Source of the DNA: Norana najaformis
Taxonomy: Eukaryota; Annelida; Clitellata; Crassiclitellata; Hormogastridae
Direction of reading: 5' to 3'
DNA: 64,000 nt
Assembly: GCA_964023275.1 (NCBI GenBank)
Contig: OZ029916.1
Coordinates: forward strand, 26,945,587 to 27,009,586
Below the pieces are notes generated by a model. The model was not told the origin of the DNA, searched no databases, and was given only the letters and a program-made list of their open reading frames with translations. A program made the position numbers and the translations under genes. Of this stretch, positions 1 through 14,091 are shown in pieces; the stretch's first letter is position 1, and each line of letters begins with the position of its first letter.

Positions 1-1644
1 CAGACGGTGAGTCACTGAAATTTAGGCTAGACTTATAATCCATAATTGCCCCAGGGAAAGCCACCAGAAAAAATATAGTATTTACCCGCCCTTATTTTAA
101 GATTTCAGTGTGGACCTGAGGATGCTAGTTGGTGCTAGTGGTAGGTAGTCCTGAGCTATGTCACCCTGCATCAGGTTGGCCTGAATTGGCCCACGTCTCC
201 AGCTGGATCGTCTTCTGGTCAGGAATGTTATACAAGCACCTTTAGCAACACTTGAAAACTGTTATCATTTGCAGACGCTGGGCTGAACTGGGAGCGCTTC
301 TGAGTTTTGAAGAGGTGCAGTACAAATGAATGATTGAATGAATTGATAAGACTTTGAAATAAGTAGTAGCAAGACCATGGGACTTTGGGTTGGAACCATC
401 TCTCCCACATTTCCAAAACGTGACCCATGATATCCGTGCAATTTGAGTTCGGAAGTGTTTAATTGTTTGGCTGTTCAAACCTCTGTCACGCTAACATACT
501 CAGTATATACTCTAATGGTAACACAGTTTTAATTAAGTGTTGTCTCTGAAAATAAATGATTAAAGGTGTAGCAAAGGTTACATTTTATAGGGATCATATT
601 GGAAAGTGTAGTTTCTCAGATCCCTTATTGCTCTTCATAACATACTTCTGAGCTTTTGGTAGACTTGAAGTTGTAAAATGATAATTCTGGATTTTCTTAA
701 TCTTGTGAGGCAGACACTTTGGAAATACATCAGATGCAACAATAAAGAATTCAGTGTGAGAATTCAAAACTGAGTTTCAGTTTTATGGATGTGTAAGGGT
801 ATGACTACTATGATGCTATTTGCTAAAAATTGAATTTGTGTTGTGTTTGTGGTGTGTTGTTATTTAATTTTCAAAGTAATTTTTGTTCATGTAAATGACT
901 TTTTGTTTACAATGCATGCAGCTTGTGAACATGGAAAGGTAAATGGATTTTCTGTGTATATTAGCTCAACATCATAAGAATTGACCGTGATAACTCAAGA
1001 TTTTCCTAATTGCTTTTCTCTCAATTTGTCTCAGACCCATATATTATTTTGCCCCTAAATTCAAACTATTGATCACCCTCTGCTGGTCTTTAGAAGCATG
1101 GTCTTGAGATTAAAGGATTCTTTGACTGAAGCACAAACTTGATAATAATGCAATCTTTTCCTTGAGATGAAATGGCTAAAATAGCAAATTATCAGTTTCC
1201 ATTGATACACCAGATTCAAGTATTGGTAAAAGACATATGCAGTAACTAGCATTCAACTGCCATGCATGTCACATACAGACAGGTCAGGTCTGGGCTTTCA
1301 AAATACACAAGAAATGCTTGGAACAAAAAGTCCAGGTTGTGAAGTTTTCCATGGTCAGTAGTCAATGTGATGCATTTAGGGGAGGTGCTTCTTGTCTTGT
1401 TTTAAGCCCCTTGGCTGGTAAGAGATACATCCCAGAGTTCTGGACATCGAGCATATGACTTACTGACTTAATGATTACAACTTAATTGAGATTACACTAC
1501 TTGCTGACAAAGGCATGTGCACATAAACGGCTTGCCTTAGATTATTACACCAAGTCTGCTCAGGAGACTGAACCCCTCAGTCATATCTCAATACAAACAC
1601 ACTTGACCTAGTTAGACCATCAAACTATGATGCTCTATAAATCG

Positions 1645-1684
<40 letters not shown>

Positions 1685-4600
1685 CGTGATGCTTGAGGTT
1701 GGGAGTGAATTGTGCAATTGATTTAAGTTAAGCAGTCAAAAAGAATGCTACATCATTTGTGATGATTTTGACACTCTGGCAAACTCATCACAGGCATCTC
1801 TTGATGAGTTTCAGATTAGTTTCTCTTCAAGTGTTGTATGTAAATTTGTGATTATGATTACAATTTATAGTTGAAACACTGATGTTTCATCTGCTCTGGC
1901 ATAATTGGTTTATTATTATTTCCTCTGAAATTGCTTTGAAAATTGGACAGTTGATGAGTCTTTATTAATTTGCTTTCTCTGATTTGCTAAAGCATTTGTT
2001 GAGAGAAAAATGTTTATTAACGTCAGATTTAATGAATTAGGTGCTTTATCATTGCCAGTTCTTTGATGTTGTTCAGGTTTAAACTCAAAATTCACCTGTT
2101 TCAGCTTGCTTATAATTTGCCTTTCTGCCTTTGTTACCTGTATATTTGGTTATGGCTGAACTTCTCTGATAAATTGTGACTGCAAACTTTAAACTATTGA
2201 CTGGTGCCCTGGTCGTTATAAAAGTCCTCTGATTGGAACAGAGTAGAAATCTAGATTGGTCTTCGTTTTATAATTTGCTAGGATAACTTGATGAAAGAGA
2301 ATTTTAACATCAAACTTCTTAGACCAAACTTTTCAACCAAATATCAAAACAGAGTTTTATTAAAAATTTTGAAGTTAATAAATGGGAGCAAAATTCAACA
2401 AGTAAGAAACTTTGTTATTTAAGATTGGAGTAATTTCTGTTATTTGTCTGGATAAATACTTGATTCTATATATTAAAAAAATTTCTGTAGGAAGAGGGAA
2501 GGCAGGAAAAGAGAAGATGATTCAACATTAAAAGCCCTGGTCACAGTTGATGTAGTTGGGGGACTAGAGGAACATGTGAAGAACAAAAAATTGCAGGATG
2601 GATCCAGGTTGAACTGCTGTTGTCTTAATCATCTGTTATCATAATCCTAATCATAAGGACTCATCATAATCACAATCTGGACATTATGAAGCAGCATAGG
2701 AATTAGCACACTGCTTACATTGCTACAGAATTGTTGTCATTTCATTACATCAATGCAATATCACTATGTTATTGCCAGCTTAATTATTGTCTTTGTACAA
2801 CTCATGTAATGTGCTTTTTGTTCTGTCGTGGGAAAAATGAGTGGAATTATGGTGCACCATGATTTGGTATTATGGCACACTATAAATTAAATTGCCTAGT
2901 CAGTAACAGCAGCAGTAATCCCAGTCTGTTAGAGGTAACATTTCGAAGGCGGTATATCTGTTAAGACTATCTATTTTATCCAGTGATTCCTAAACTATGC
3001 ATCTTTCTGTCAACATCCAGGGAAGAGAATTTGACTTTGGCCAAAAAAAACGAAGCTCTTAAGAATCAGATTCACGAGACAGAAAAGGAGACTATGAGCA
3101 TTGTTGAATTTATGCGAAAAAATGAAGAACAGAAAGATCAACAGGTTAACATTACTCATTTATTTAGCTAATATGATGGAATTTATTTAGAGACTATAAG
3201 ATGAGTGATTTTGGGTATGTGAAGCCTGCAAGAGTTGCAGATTCAATCACTGAGATCTGTGAATTGAGAAACTATATATTTGAGGAGGTTACACCTTCAG
3301 ATTGATTTTCACACTTCTGGCTTTTTCATACCTTGCTGTAAGTGAGTGCCATTGTTCTTCCATTTTTGGGTATTTTATAATCATTTTTATTACATATTTG
3401 TGAAGGAAATCGATTGTAATCTTTGCTTTTGATGCCATAACTGTCATTTTCATCTTCCTAGACAAACCTGTAAGATTTTAACTGAACCTGGCTATAGAAT
3501 TTGACTTTTGAGTTTTATTTTCCTTGGGATATGGGGATTGGTGACGATCATCAGGTTTTATGATTTTATGATGGCAATCATATGTTTTATGATTTTATAT
3601 TTTAAAACAGTGTTTTTGAAAATTCTTATCCTGATTCCTCCTTTTCTCCTTATCTGTCTTGTTGCTTTCAGTTCCAAACATCATCCACTTTAGATGTCAA
3701 TCCACAAAGAACATGAAAAAAATGTCAAAGGGTGCAAGTACACGAAAGTTGCTTATCAATTTCACTTATTATTCTAGATTGAGAAGTTGAATTGGCAGCT
3801 GAAGAACTTAAAAGAAGAGCATGAGTTCCAGAAAGAAACAGCGGTAAGAAAAGCACAATGCGCATTATTTACTAGCTTTTTTGGACAATTCAGAGATGTT
3901 GTGCACGAACAATTTATTTGAAATATCCTAGATGTGTTAGAAACAGCAGTTACTTTGTAGTTGTACTGAATGATGCGAAATGAAAATCATGAGAAAATTA
4001 CACTTTTTCTGAGAAGTGACAGAATTGTAATCTCAGATGTTGTAGCAGGATAGGATTTGACTAGTGATAAGAATGAAGAGATATTGAAGTAAAAAGTTAC
4101 TGCCAAGCTGATCCAATCCTTGAATCCACTAGAGCGAATACGCTTTAAATTTACTTACAGTGGTAAGCAGTCAAGACTTGTCACATTAATTTTTTTAAAC
4201 TTTCATGTAATTTATAATAACCTGACAATTTTTAAATATCATTTGTTAGTTTGTGTTGAGAAACGTGGTTTGATACTAACTCTAGGTTAAGGAATATCAA
4301 GGTCGGGTGGATGACTTGGCCCAAAAGTTGGTCCACAAAACACAGGAACTTGATTTTGCCAAGACAGAGTTGAAACTGATTAAAGAGTTCCGACATAAAC
4401 GGTCTCAGATGCAGAAGGAGCTGGAAGAGGTAAAGTACTTGCTTAAATGAGAGGTTTGTTATCATCTGATGTGGTGCATTAAGAAAACTTCATTTGAAGT
4501 ATTTTGTGGTAATGTAAAGCACGTATAGCACCTTTTCAAAATATCTATTTGGAATTCCTTGAAAGAGGAAGAGTTTTTGCAAAAGATGGGGATGCAAATT

Positions 4601-7600
4601 GAGTATGGCAGTTCTTGGTAGATAGATAATCCCAGCTCTAAGACAGCATGTTGTTGCGTTATTGCAGTGCATGCCAATTCAAGGACTTACATATATGTTT
4701 ACTAAAGATAGTATAATAGAAAACTTCTACGTGCTAAATATTCGTTGTGTGGAAACAAACTCCCAATACCAACATCAGATGTAGGACTTATGAAGCCCAT
4801 ATGGAAATATTGTCATATGGGCTTTATGTGTTATACGTGTGATGTTGTTGGGGAAGTGTTTATGTTCTAATTGTCGTATTGTTATTTCATTATATTCTGA
4901 TTTTGTTATTTTTGTTACACCAGCATAGATTTGTATTGATTTTTGCTTTGCATGAGTGTATCTTGTGCCATTGTTATGTGTTTATGTCATTCACTATCAT
5001 CACGACTTTTTTCAGGCCCATGAATTAATGGCTGCTGCTAATCAAGAACACAAAGACAATTTAGCCATTGTACAGGAAAAGTTTGCGAATGAAAAGGTAT
5101 ATACCATGACAGCTATGTTCATGTGGGTTGCTTGGATGTCCAGGCATTTGTTTTAAGTGCTTTCATGTCTAGCCCCACCAACTAAACCCATGCCTTTTGA
5201 AAACTTGTAGGCTGCACACATTATTCGTGAAATGTTTTAAACGAAATTGTTCAGGAATTTTTTCCTTTCATGAATAAATTTTCTGCAATTTACCTTCTGT
5301 TTATGGATCTTTAGCCTTTGGAACATTCTTCCTCCAACTGGTTGTACAATTTTTTTTACCTTTGATATCATTCCATATTTGAATCAAAGAAGTTCCCTAT
5401 CGATCAGTCTATCTCTGTAACAGACTATCTTTTTGAGTCTTTTTCACCATCTAGAAATTGTTGGTAAATTTTATGTCGGTTATTCACTTGCACAACAGTG
5501 CCACTGTTGCAAAACCAACAGAATGAGATAAAGAATTGTTTTGAAAATTTTTCAATTTCAGAATTACTGTCATAACTGTTTTCAAAAGATATGTGGCTTG
5601 CATGTAATAAAAGTGTATTTAGGCCATCAAAAGAGACACAGATACCTGGCATCCTGTTGGTCATAAATATTTGATAATTTTGATGAATTCAAAGGTTGCC
5701 TGGTCAGTCTTGATTGGTTTGGTTACAGCAGTCAGTCATAATTCTGGCACAGGCACTGATTTCCTGTTCATTGATTAATCTCATTTGGCTCAGCTGATTA
5801 GAATCCGGGACCGAATCACTGCATGTTACATACGTATATACATACTTTGTGGTGCACAGTCATGAAAAGTGGCTAACATTTACAGCCAAATAATTTGATT
5901 GTTTCTCATGGATAAAAGTACATTTAAATTTGTATATGAATAAGCAGTTGAATTCGCAAATAATATGAATTCATAGATGTCAAATGACAATACTAAGTAC
6001 TTGACAGCCAAATATATGTAAATATAAAATATAAATATAAAAAATATATAAAATATATTTTCTTATATATGTATGTACTGGTATGTATGTACTGGTATGT
6101 ATGTACCAGTATGTATGTAATGGTATGTATAACCATTTATATACAGCACTTTTTCTTACTTCAGGATGTAGGCACATTTTCTTGTATGATTAGTGACACT
6201 GTGGTTGGTAAAAAGTTAGTAAGAGATTCTCTTAATCTTATATCACAGAGCGAAATATATATAAATATAAATCACACTTATGAACACACACATATGCATA
6301 TTTTTCTTATTGATTACTCCCAAGCATTATGTAGGGAAGACATGAATATGGACCTTAACAGTTTTTTCAACATTCATTTTCCCATAATTGCCTTTTTGAC
6401 AGCTGAAGTTGCAACAAGAGGCTAACCAGAAGATCTCACAACTAGCTACTCAAGCTCACAGTGAAGTCCTCGCGTAAGTTTGAAAAGTGTATTTAAAGTC
6501 GTGTATGTGTATATATGTGCACCAGTATGTATGTGTGTATATATGTATGCATGTATGTGTGTATGTATGTAAGCTCATGTATGTATCTGAACATTTATAT
6601 AGTTCCTTTCAGGAGCATTTGCAGGCACTTCTCGCTTGCCTAAGTGATGTTATTGGTCAGTAAGAACAAGTTTTTTGAGGTGAAAGATGCTCACATAACT
6701 GGAAAAGTCTCCACTGGAAATGTCTCCCACATAAACATAGAAACAAAGCAGTGGATTCTCTTCCATGACTGACCAATGACTTGTTCCGAGCTCCTGGTTC
6801 ATGCTATGCTACAGGTAAAGAATGAAGACAGCCAAGAGAGGAGTTTTCAGTGCATGACGACATACATTTTCCAATTCCTGGCTTCCCTTCTTGCACATGT
6901 TTCTTCATTATTCACTGATTAATTGATTATTACTTCATTTAACCATCAGTTGTCTGTCCAGGAACCTAGATGAAACGACAAAGTCAGTTTACAAGGAAAA
7001 TGTTCGGATAAATAAAGCACTGCATTACTACGTGGAAGAGGTGGAGCGGCTCAAGCGATGGAAGAAACATCTGGAAAAGGAGAACAGCCAACTGAAAGCT
7101 GACAAGGAGCTTGATAAGGCACTGATACAACGCAAAGTCGCCCAATCACGCCACAACAAAAACCTAATTAAAGAGGTCAGGCATAATTAATGAAGGTTTA
7201 TGCTTATAATTATTTATATAATATATATATACAATATTTATATAATTATATAATACATATAATATATGTATAATTTTGCTATTGTTATTTTCTTAAATGA
7301 TGGGTTACGATGATCCCTGATGACTAGGAACTGGATCTGCCCTTATATTAGTATTTCAAAACTTTGTAATGCACACAAGGTCTGTCAGCATGTGAATCTG
7401 AGGCGTGACTAGTCTTCTGCCAGGTAAGTGGTTCAGTTAGGTCAGATTTGTTTGGAAAATGTTTATCTGCAACATTCGAGGATGCAGCTGATTATACTGC
7501 CACTGTAGTGCCAAATATATAAACAGAAACTTTGTCCAAGCAAACTTAACATGCAGATCTTTTAAAACTGATCATGTGTTTACGTTAAATAAATATTATC

Positions 7601-10048
7601 ACAAATTTAATCGTAATCGTGAATTTATGTAGCTCCTCTTCACGAGAAACTCCCCAGAAGTGCTCCCAATTTGACAAAACAAAATCATGATCAAACAGAA
7701 TGATTTACAAGAACAATGAGCTCGTATCATAGGTTTTATATTAATACTTGATGTGTATTTAATGCAGTGGTCACTTATTGTGTTATCTTGTTCTGAGCAT
7801 TTTTGGGTGGTGAACTACTTGTGGTTGGCAAAATTGGGGAGACAGGAGTGCGGTGTTTAGGGAATGTTATCTCCATGATAGTCTAAGCCAATGAGGGAAG
7901 TTCCCCACTAGTTGCACCCTACTTCTGGGCTAGATAAAGTTCTAGGAAAACTGGAGTAGAAAGTGGTTGTGCCAACCTTTTAATTTATAAACCATTGGTT
8001 GATCTTCTCTTTCATAGCTCCAAGAGCGTGTTTCAGCACTTGAGAAAGCGCTGAGTATGATAGTTCAGGAATTTGAAGAGCAGCAAAGGTCGGCAGCAGA
8101 ACAAACAAAGATGGAGATGGAGATGGCAGTTGCAGAGGTTGCCAGGCTACAGAAGACTGTGGATCTGAAAACAAAGGAGATGAACAAGGTGAAGAAACTG
8201 GCAAAGAACATTCTCGACCAGAGGACGGAAGTCGAAAGATTCTTTCTAGAAGGTCTTGAAACGATCAAGAAGGAAATAGCGGCAGAAAGGTAACAATGAG
8301 GGTTATCTGGTGGAAGGGGTATAAAATGTGGGAACAGAGGAGAGCAGGTTTATAAGGAAGAAAGCTATGAGGGAAACAAGACGTATTTTTTAAACTAAGA
8401 TACAAAGTAAGGAAATAATGCAGAAGTGTACCTGTTGTAAAGACGGTAATGGACTGATGAAAGAAAGGAAGAGGAGATGGGAGTTAGAAATAGGGGATCC
8501 TAGTAAAAGTTGGGATACTGCTGATGGTGATGATGATGATATGATGATGATTAGGATGATTATGATGATGATGATTATTATTATTATTATTATTATTATG
8601 ATGTTGATGATTAATGACTTTAGTAAAATAATGCAGAGAATTGGTTGCAAAATAAACTATTTTGAATAGATTATGCTCATCTGCCTGAATTATGGAGTGG
8701 AATAATTAGTTAGACTACCTCTTGTCTTTTTAGGATGCAGTCTCATCATGATGCTAACAGCTGGAATGGTGTTGCACGCACAAGGACTCATTACACAGCA
8801 AACAAGCAGAGTACCAGTGCAAATGCCACCCAGCATTGTAATGTCGTGCAGCCAGAACACATGTAAGCTGCATTTTCTTGGGGTGATACCTGAGCTGTAG
8901 CAGAACTTTGTTAATTGCATTATGTTTATATATTCTTAAGGGCTTCGTTCTTGACATTGCGTATGCGGGAAAATTCCGTACTAAGATTAGAAAACATTTT
9001 AAAATGTAATAGTGATCGTATTCTCAAGATTTCAGCAGCATCCAAAGAAAGCTAAGACATGGGAGCCAGCTTATTCACAAGTATTCAGTCAAGAAGTAAA
9101 AAAAATTGATTGGCAGGTAAGATAAGCCCTTGTATTTATGTACTAATGACATAACAGAAGTCTTCCGCCTGCATTTTATTACTTCTGCAGGCAGTATTCC
9201 CAAACTGATCACTACAACATCCAACAAAAGATTATTACAATATTGAATGCAACAGAACAGTGTTGAGATATGTACAATAAAAATTCAAGAACCTACTATG
9301 AAACAACATACCTGATAAAATAAGAGATCTGAAAACTAATTTGTTCAAAATTAAGTTCAAACAATACTTACTATCCCTATACCAGTGATCTGTTTGCCAA
9401 GAGGGGGAATTAAAACTTAAAACCAGGGCACCTATATGTTATTTGTTGTTTTCACTTATAACCTGTTCTACTCATGAAGCATATGGCAAGAATAACCAGA
9501 TAAGCTAGAACTTCATCTCCTTGTCGATGAATTACCCTAGAGTTTCACTTATTTGATTGTAACTTGTAAAAATCTTCCAGTAAATGATATTACCGATTGA
9601 TTGGTTGACTGTGAAAGGCTTTGTTCTTGACATTGCTTGACATTGATAGTATGATTCTTAAAAGCATTATTCTTGACATTTCAAATGACTCTTAAAGGCA
9701 TCACTCCTGCCACTGCATATGACTCTTAAAGGCATTACTCTTGAGATTGTTTTTAATGGTTTAAATATTGTATATGAAGGCATTTGTGACAGCCTCCATG
9801 ACTGCGTTTGCTGTTTTTACATTTTAGTTTGAATTTGTCATCAAAAGTGGATATTGCTGACCTGACTTGGGGGCAGAAGGAGACGGTGCTTAGGTATCTC
9901 TTTGCACGAATGAACAGGATGGCTGTTCGTGCCAATCATACTAAAACTTCTGTGCCACTGTTGCTGCCCAGTGCAGCTGAACAGTGGCCAAAACTTATGG
10001 ACACAGAACCCTGGTAAGAGCAAATATGATTTTTGAAGTACCAGAGAG

Positions 10049-10084
<36 letters not shown>

Positions 10085-10770
10085 TCTGCATTTATTAAGT
10101 CCCACTATCTGTTGGCAAAGCATCAGTTGATGGCACTGAGCAATTGTGAGTGAAGGACTTGCTGAAGGACCCTACACAGATACTGTCTCAGGGGTAGATC
10201 GAACCCACATTACAAGACAAGCACTCGGACCAATCGGCTACCATGCCCCAGTCCCCAGTATGGGCAGCAGTCAAAACTTTGAGGTTGTGAGTTTAAGGCA
10301 TTTTTAGCTGCAGGTTATTAAGGCCAAAACAAGCTAGCATTGCTTCTGTAATATCTGGAACCATATGTGTATAATTATGCAAGAGGTAATTCGGTCAAAG
10401 CAGTAACTAGGTACAATAATGTAAACAACTCATTTGTCATATGCTCAGTTTGATCGCAGCTGGATCTGGATTTTACTGAATTCTTTGCATTTAACTTTTG
10501 ATATTGTCAAGCTTCCAATTCTGACAGACTTGGATGTTGATCATCTATCTGTGTCTTGGATTATTGAGAATGGAAACTTTTGCGTTTTTTATGCAAATGT
10601 GATGACCTGGATTAATTGATGTGGATGGAGTTTGCTGCCTTTCCAGGTTGGAACAAGGTGATGGTAGTCATGTGGCATCAGAAGATCCAACATTCCTCAC
10701 AGAAGCTGCAGTCAGGCTAGATGGAAGTACTGGTAAAGATCTGCAGCCACATTTTCCAGTTTCTACTTAG
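1..10770 (+). CDS. BBOF1: BBOF1-like basal body-orientation factor (CCDC176), 5'-partial
   Basis: Coiled-coil protein of the BBOF1/CCDC176 family. In vertebrates it sits at basal bodies of multiciliated cells and helps keep cilia aligned. The exons I join are 1-6 (tail only), 3021-3144, 3778-3843, 4286-4429, 5016-5096, 6403-6473, 6962-7175, 8018-8289, 8734-8862, 9828-10013 and 10647-10770 (stop TAG at 10768). All junctions are GT-AG and keep frame, giving about 471 residues, so roughly the first 60-90 residues lie upstream of the window. Family hallmarks visible are an EKET segment near the start, a Lys/Glu-rich heptad core, the block KLAKNILDQRTEVERFF in exon 8018-8289, and a C-terminal DLTW-QKE-VLR-LFA-MN block in exon 9828-10013. 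The His/Asn/Thr-rich exon 8734-8862 is the least conserved-looking, but its phases fit. The family was identified by recognition, not by search. Confidence 0.85.
7..3020 (+). other. BBOF1 intron, 5'-most in window
   Basis: A 3-kb intron opening with GTGAGT at position 7 and closing with CATCCAG at 3020. It is AT-rich with an (ATT)n microsatellite at 1647-1684. I see no exon, RNA gene or clear transposon in it. Confidence 0.6.
1647..1684. repeat. (ATT)n microsatellite
   Basis: Uninterrupted ATT/TTA trinucleotide run of about 38 bp in a BBOF1 intron. Confidence 0.95.
4785..4832. repeat. imperfect palindrome in BBOF1 intron
   Basis: Inverted arms AAGCCCATATG and CATATGGGCTT flank a 10-nt spacer. 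A diverged relative with the same spacer words (GGAATATTGTCATAT) lies near 37350-37385, so this is probably a small dispersed repeat rather than a BBOF1-specific element. Confidence 0.5.
8525..8620. repeat. (GAT)n/(ATT)n microsatellite
   Basis: Trinucleotide tract that shifts from GAT-type to ATT-type units, in the BBOF1 intron between exons ending 8289 and starting 8734. Confidence 0.85.
9005..9116 (-). mobile_element. CR1/L2-like LINE 3' tail fragment
   Basis: Matches by eye the copies at 39448-39675, 41733-41960 and 46300-46500. The left end carries degenerate GTAATC-type units and an AAGATTTC-AGCAGC word, followed by a shared GCTTATTCACA...TTGATTGGCAG stretch. The LINE sense strand is inferred from the copy at 48715-48997. 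Lies in a BBOF1 intron. Confidence 0.55.
10049..10084. repeat. (ATT)n microsatellite
   Basis: ATT/TTA run directly abutting the SINE at 10085-10255, in the last BBOF1 intron. It may be the A/T-rich tail side of that SINE insertion. Confidence 0.9.
10085..10255 (-). mobile_element. tRNA-derived SINE, family 2
   Basis: On the minus strand a Pol III A-box-like word (TGGTAGCCGATTGG) is followed by a B-box (GGGTTCGATCTACCC). The body CTGTGTAGGGTCCTTCAGCA continues into GTGCCATCAACTGATGC. The same layout and body words occur at 61835-62015 (+) and 45850-46060 (-). Inserted in the last BBOF1 intron. Confidence 0.7.
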
Positions 10771-13700
10771 TGGCAGAAAGGAGGATAGACTGTCCAGTTA
10801 TCATGAGTTATCATGCCATCTGTTCCACTGACCATTCCAATATGCTCCAGACCTGTTTGTAGAAATACGAATTCATACTCTTTAATTTCGCAGACTAACA
10901 AATGAATGGTAACTTTGGCCGCTGGTTAAATGACTTGCTCTCTCTCTCTCTCTCTCTCTTGATCAGGACTTTAGAGTGAGAATGCATGTAGTCCTCAAAC
11001 TTCATCATGACTAACGTATGTAGAGAATGTATTTATAGATATATATGTGACTTCCCAGAGACTAGGGAATAGAATTGTATTAACTTGAATATATATATAC
11101 ACCACCAACCTGTTAAGCAAGGAACTCAAGGTCCATATCTGCTACCGCATTATACTGAATACCACGGTATGAAAGTTTTGCATACAAAATGAGTTACAGT
11201 TGTGTTTTAGTGTATACTTGGAGGTTGTGGGAACATGAAATTGCACATGGTTGTCCTCCTGTGAAGTGAAAATATCATGCAGTGGCCAAATTATTTGGCT
11301 AATTATTACTTTCATTGTTTGCTACGAATGTGTAGCATCTTCTAAGGTAAAGTGTTTGCTAGTGGCTATTAAAACGAGTTAACCCCCATGGCGTAAAATA
11401 GCCTCTGATTTATTCTTAGCAGAACGAGCTTTACATATATGAGTATTATTATCAGTCAGACCCTATTATTGCTTTAGCGTGTTGCATCAGTACAGTCTTG
11501 CCTGCAAGATACCTCTGCATCAAAGCTCCCGTTTTCAAATGTGGAAATGAAATATACATGTATTATCGTTCACAAAAGACAGAGAGGACTTGAAAATACT
11601 TGGTAACAGCATCTGAAAATGTTAATGGTCATTCTCCAATAGTGCATTAATTCAGCACGAACAACTGAATACTACCACGTACTGTGGTAGCAATTAATGT
11701 TTCTCTTATAAAAATTCTGGATTTATGACTGTGACCGCCTTATAACCGAAATCACATTATATTGGAGCATGCTATAACGAGTGTATAGTGTATATATATA
11801 TATATGCACTATGGAAATATATAGTGCTGTTGAGTAGTAAAGGTACAGCATATCTTGTGGGTAGGTCAAATGCTGTTAACTTTCACACTTCCTTGTCAAA
11901 AGGCATTGTCATTCTTATTTCACTTGTATGCATGTACATATATATATATACACTATATATTATATATGTATATATGTATATGTAGGCGAATACCTACATA
12001 TGTGATTGTGTAGATAGGGAGTGTGTAGCCTACGTATGTGTATGTGAGCATGTGTGATCAGTGGTTCCGTCAGCAGCCATGTAAATTAAAACCTAATTGC
12101 TAACAGCAGTGCAGTTTTTAATATGCAAAGAATTACTTGGAGCACATGGCTCATGCCCTTGTGATATGCCACGTCAGGTTAAAAGTGTGCAGTTGTGGAA
12201 TAGCAGTTTGTAAGCTAATAATTTCTTGTGTAGTTTGGCTTTTAGTGTACACTGGCTTTTAGTGTACACTACTGTGAAAATAAAAGTTCCAACATGATCC
12301 AGACCAACACCCGTACCTTGCCCTCTGTTGATCCATTTCTTCTGCTCCTGTTTTTTAAATTTAAGTTTAAGCAACGGTCTTCTGTAATAGTTTATATACC
12401 AAATCTTATTATACCCATAATTACACACTTCTGCTAATCAGCTCCTCCAGTGATTAAGTTGCTCAGCGTGCAGTGTTTTGATCCACACAACTATTTCCAT
12501 CACGTAGCCTAAGTTCATAAATCAGGTGAGTGTAACTTGGTGAACAGCATTCCGTGTCTAGCAGACCGATTGATAAATGTCTGGAATGGAGCAGAAGAGA
12601 GTAGGAAGTCCAAGTGGGCCAAGGAATAATTTGAGTAACTATGTGCGAATGTATCTTAATAGAATATTTATTTGATGTAGCTTCTGCGAAATTACTAATA
12701 GGCCACAACGACAAGAGGTTAATGACGTCGTATGGCTGCTAAGGTGGCTGAGATCTACAGGAACCCAGGGTCCTTTGTCTGTTGCTATTTAACACAGAAT
12801 GTGTGTTGCTGTTTGAGCCACTTATTACCATATTATATTTAGTAGGCGCTGATCATTCATGGCACTAATTCTCCAATAGCAACGTCATATGTAGGGTCTT
12901 AAAACTTACATATTTAATAGGTATGCCTAGATTTCTGTGCATTCCTATTGATCTATAAACCGTGATATTACTCGGTAGGACCTTAGGGTCGTTGCATGTG
13001 TCTTTGAGGCTGTTGTTAATTGTGTGCGTTATAAATGGCTGTTTAATAATAATGATGGTGATGACGATGATGATAATCTACATATGAAGTATTCCAAATG
13101 GGTTTTATTTGTTCTACATACGGATCCACATATTTTTATATCGTGAAATAATTACTTTCCCCTGCGCGCAGTGCAATCGAAGTACTTGTTTCTCAGTCAC
13201 AGAAGATACAGCATGATCTGTGCTTTCAATGTGGCAATCCTTCCAGTAACGTTTATCAAGTAAACTATTAAGACCTTTGACAAGTAGGGTACTTTGTCTC
13301 TGTTTGCCTGTTGTGTGTGCGATGGGTCATCTGCCTCTTAATATCCTTTGTGCACAGTTTTATGTTTATACCGGCTCTAATGATGATAATGCTGCTGCTG
13401 ATGAAGTGGAGGAGGAGGAGGAGGATGTGATGATTACAGTGTTATTTGCCACAGTTAGTTAGATTAACTCTCTTGAAGTATGTTGAACATAACATTATAG
13501 GGCTACTAGGTTTATCTCACATCTATAATAAATAGGCCTATTATTTCCGCTTGGGTACTCAGAACTGTAGGCCTGTCATAGCGTAGAAATTTGATATGCC
13601 GAAGGATCCGCATACGAAGTTGCATAGTGATTAACTAAAGGTCTTTGGGGTAATAATAATTATTAAAGATAGGCCTACCTCGTGTTATTGTAAGAACCTA

Positions 13701-13980
13701 AATATGCCTGCATGCAGTATATATAGACCTGTAGCCTATAAAGGTTGTTGAACTTGAATTCATTCATTCCCTGAACCAATTCATCTATTCATTCATATGT
13801 TTTTACTCCCCTTACAAGAAGGGAACGCCCATTGTTTATCACGCTTTACTAGAGGAGAATATTTTTATACTGCTACCCCGTTTATGACACATTAATTTGA
13901 ATCCACCAGATGAACGTGTTATTATTAACAGCAGCTGTCCGTCCGACATACAAGCAGGCGACAGAAATTCTTCGCTTCAA
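10771..13980. other. BBOF1 3' flank and intergenic DNA
   Basis: After the BBOF1 stop there is a probable 3' UTR with no convincing AATAAA nearby. Then follow a short (TC)n at 10938-10960, TA-rich tracts near 11790-11980, and AT-rich sequence with no recognisable coding exon. TATA-like words (ATATTTTTATAC near 13859) lie just upstream of the candidate exon at 13981. Confidence 0.5.
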
Positions 13981-14091
13981 ATGAACACCTCGACAGACAC
14001 TAATAACCTGCACTACGATTTAGTTAGGTCGCTTCTCGTTAAATCTTACACAGCGTTTCTTAGTCATGCGTGCGTAACTGTTTGGCTGCAG
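13981..14091 (+). CDS. candidate first coding exon of the EGF-like membrane ligand
   Basis: Thirty-seven codons from ATG to a strong donor (CTGCAG|GTAAAG), ending in phase 0. That is the phase needed by the EGF exon at 22098. The second half (AFLSHACVTVWLQ region) is hydrophobic enough to act as a signal peptide or signal anchor, which a type I membrane ligand would need, although a basic and polar stretch precedes it. The frame is open upstream from 13897. The intron would be 8 kb and other exons could intervene. The link to the EGF gene rests only on strand, phase and function. Confidence 0.3.

Noticed and set aside
1647..1684. CRISPR-like or satellite array
   Set aside because: Simple trinucleotide slippage; no spacers. 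No CRISPR array is present in this eukaryotic window.
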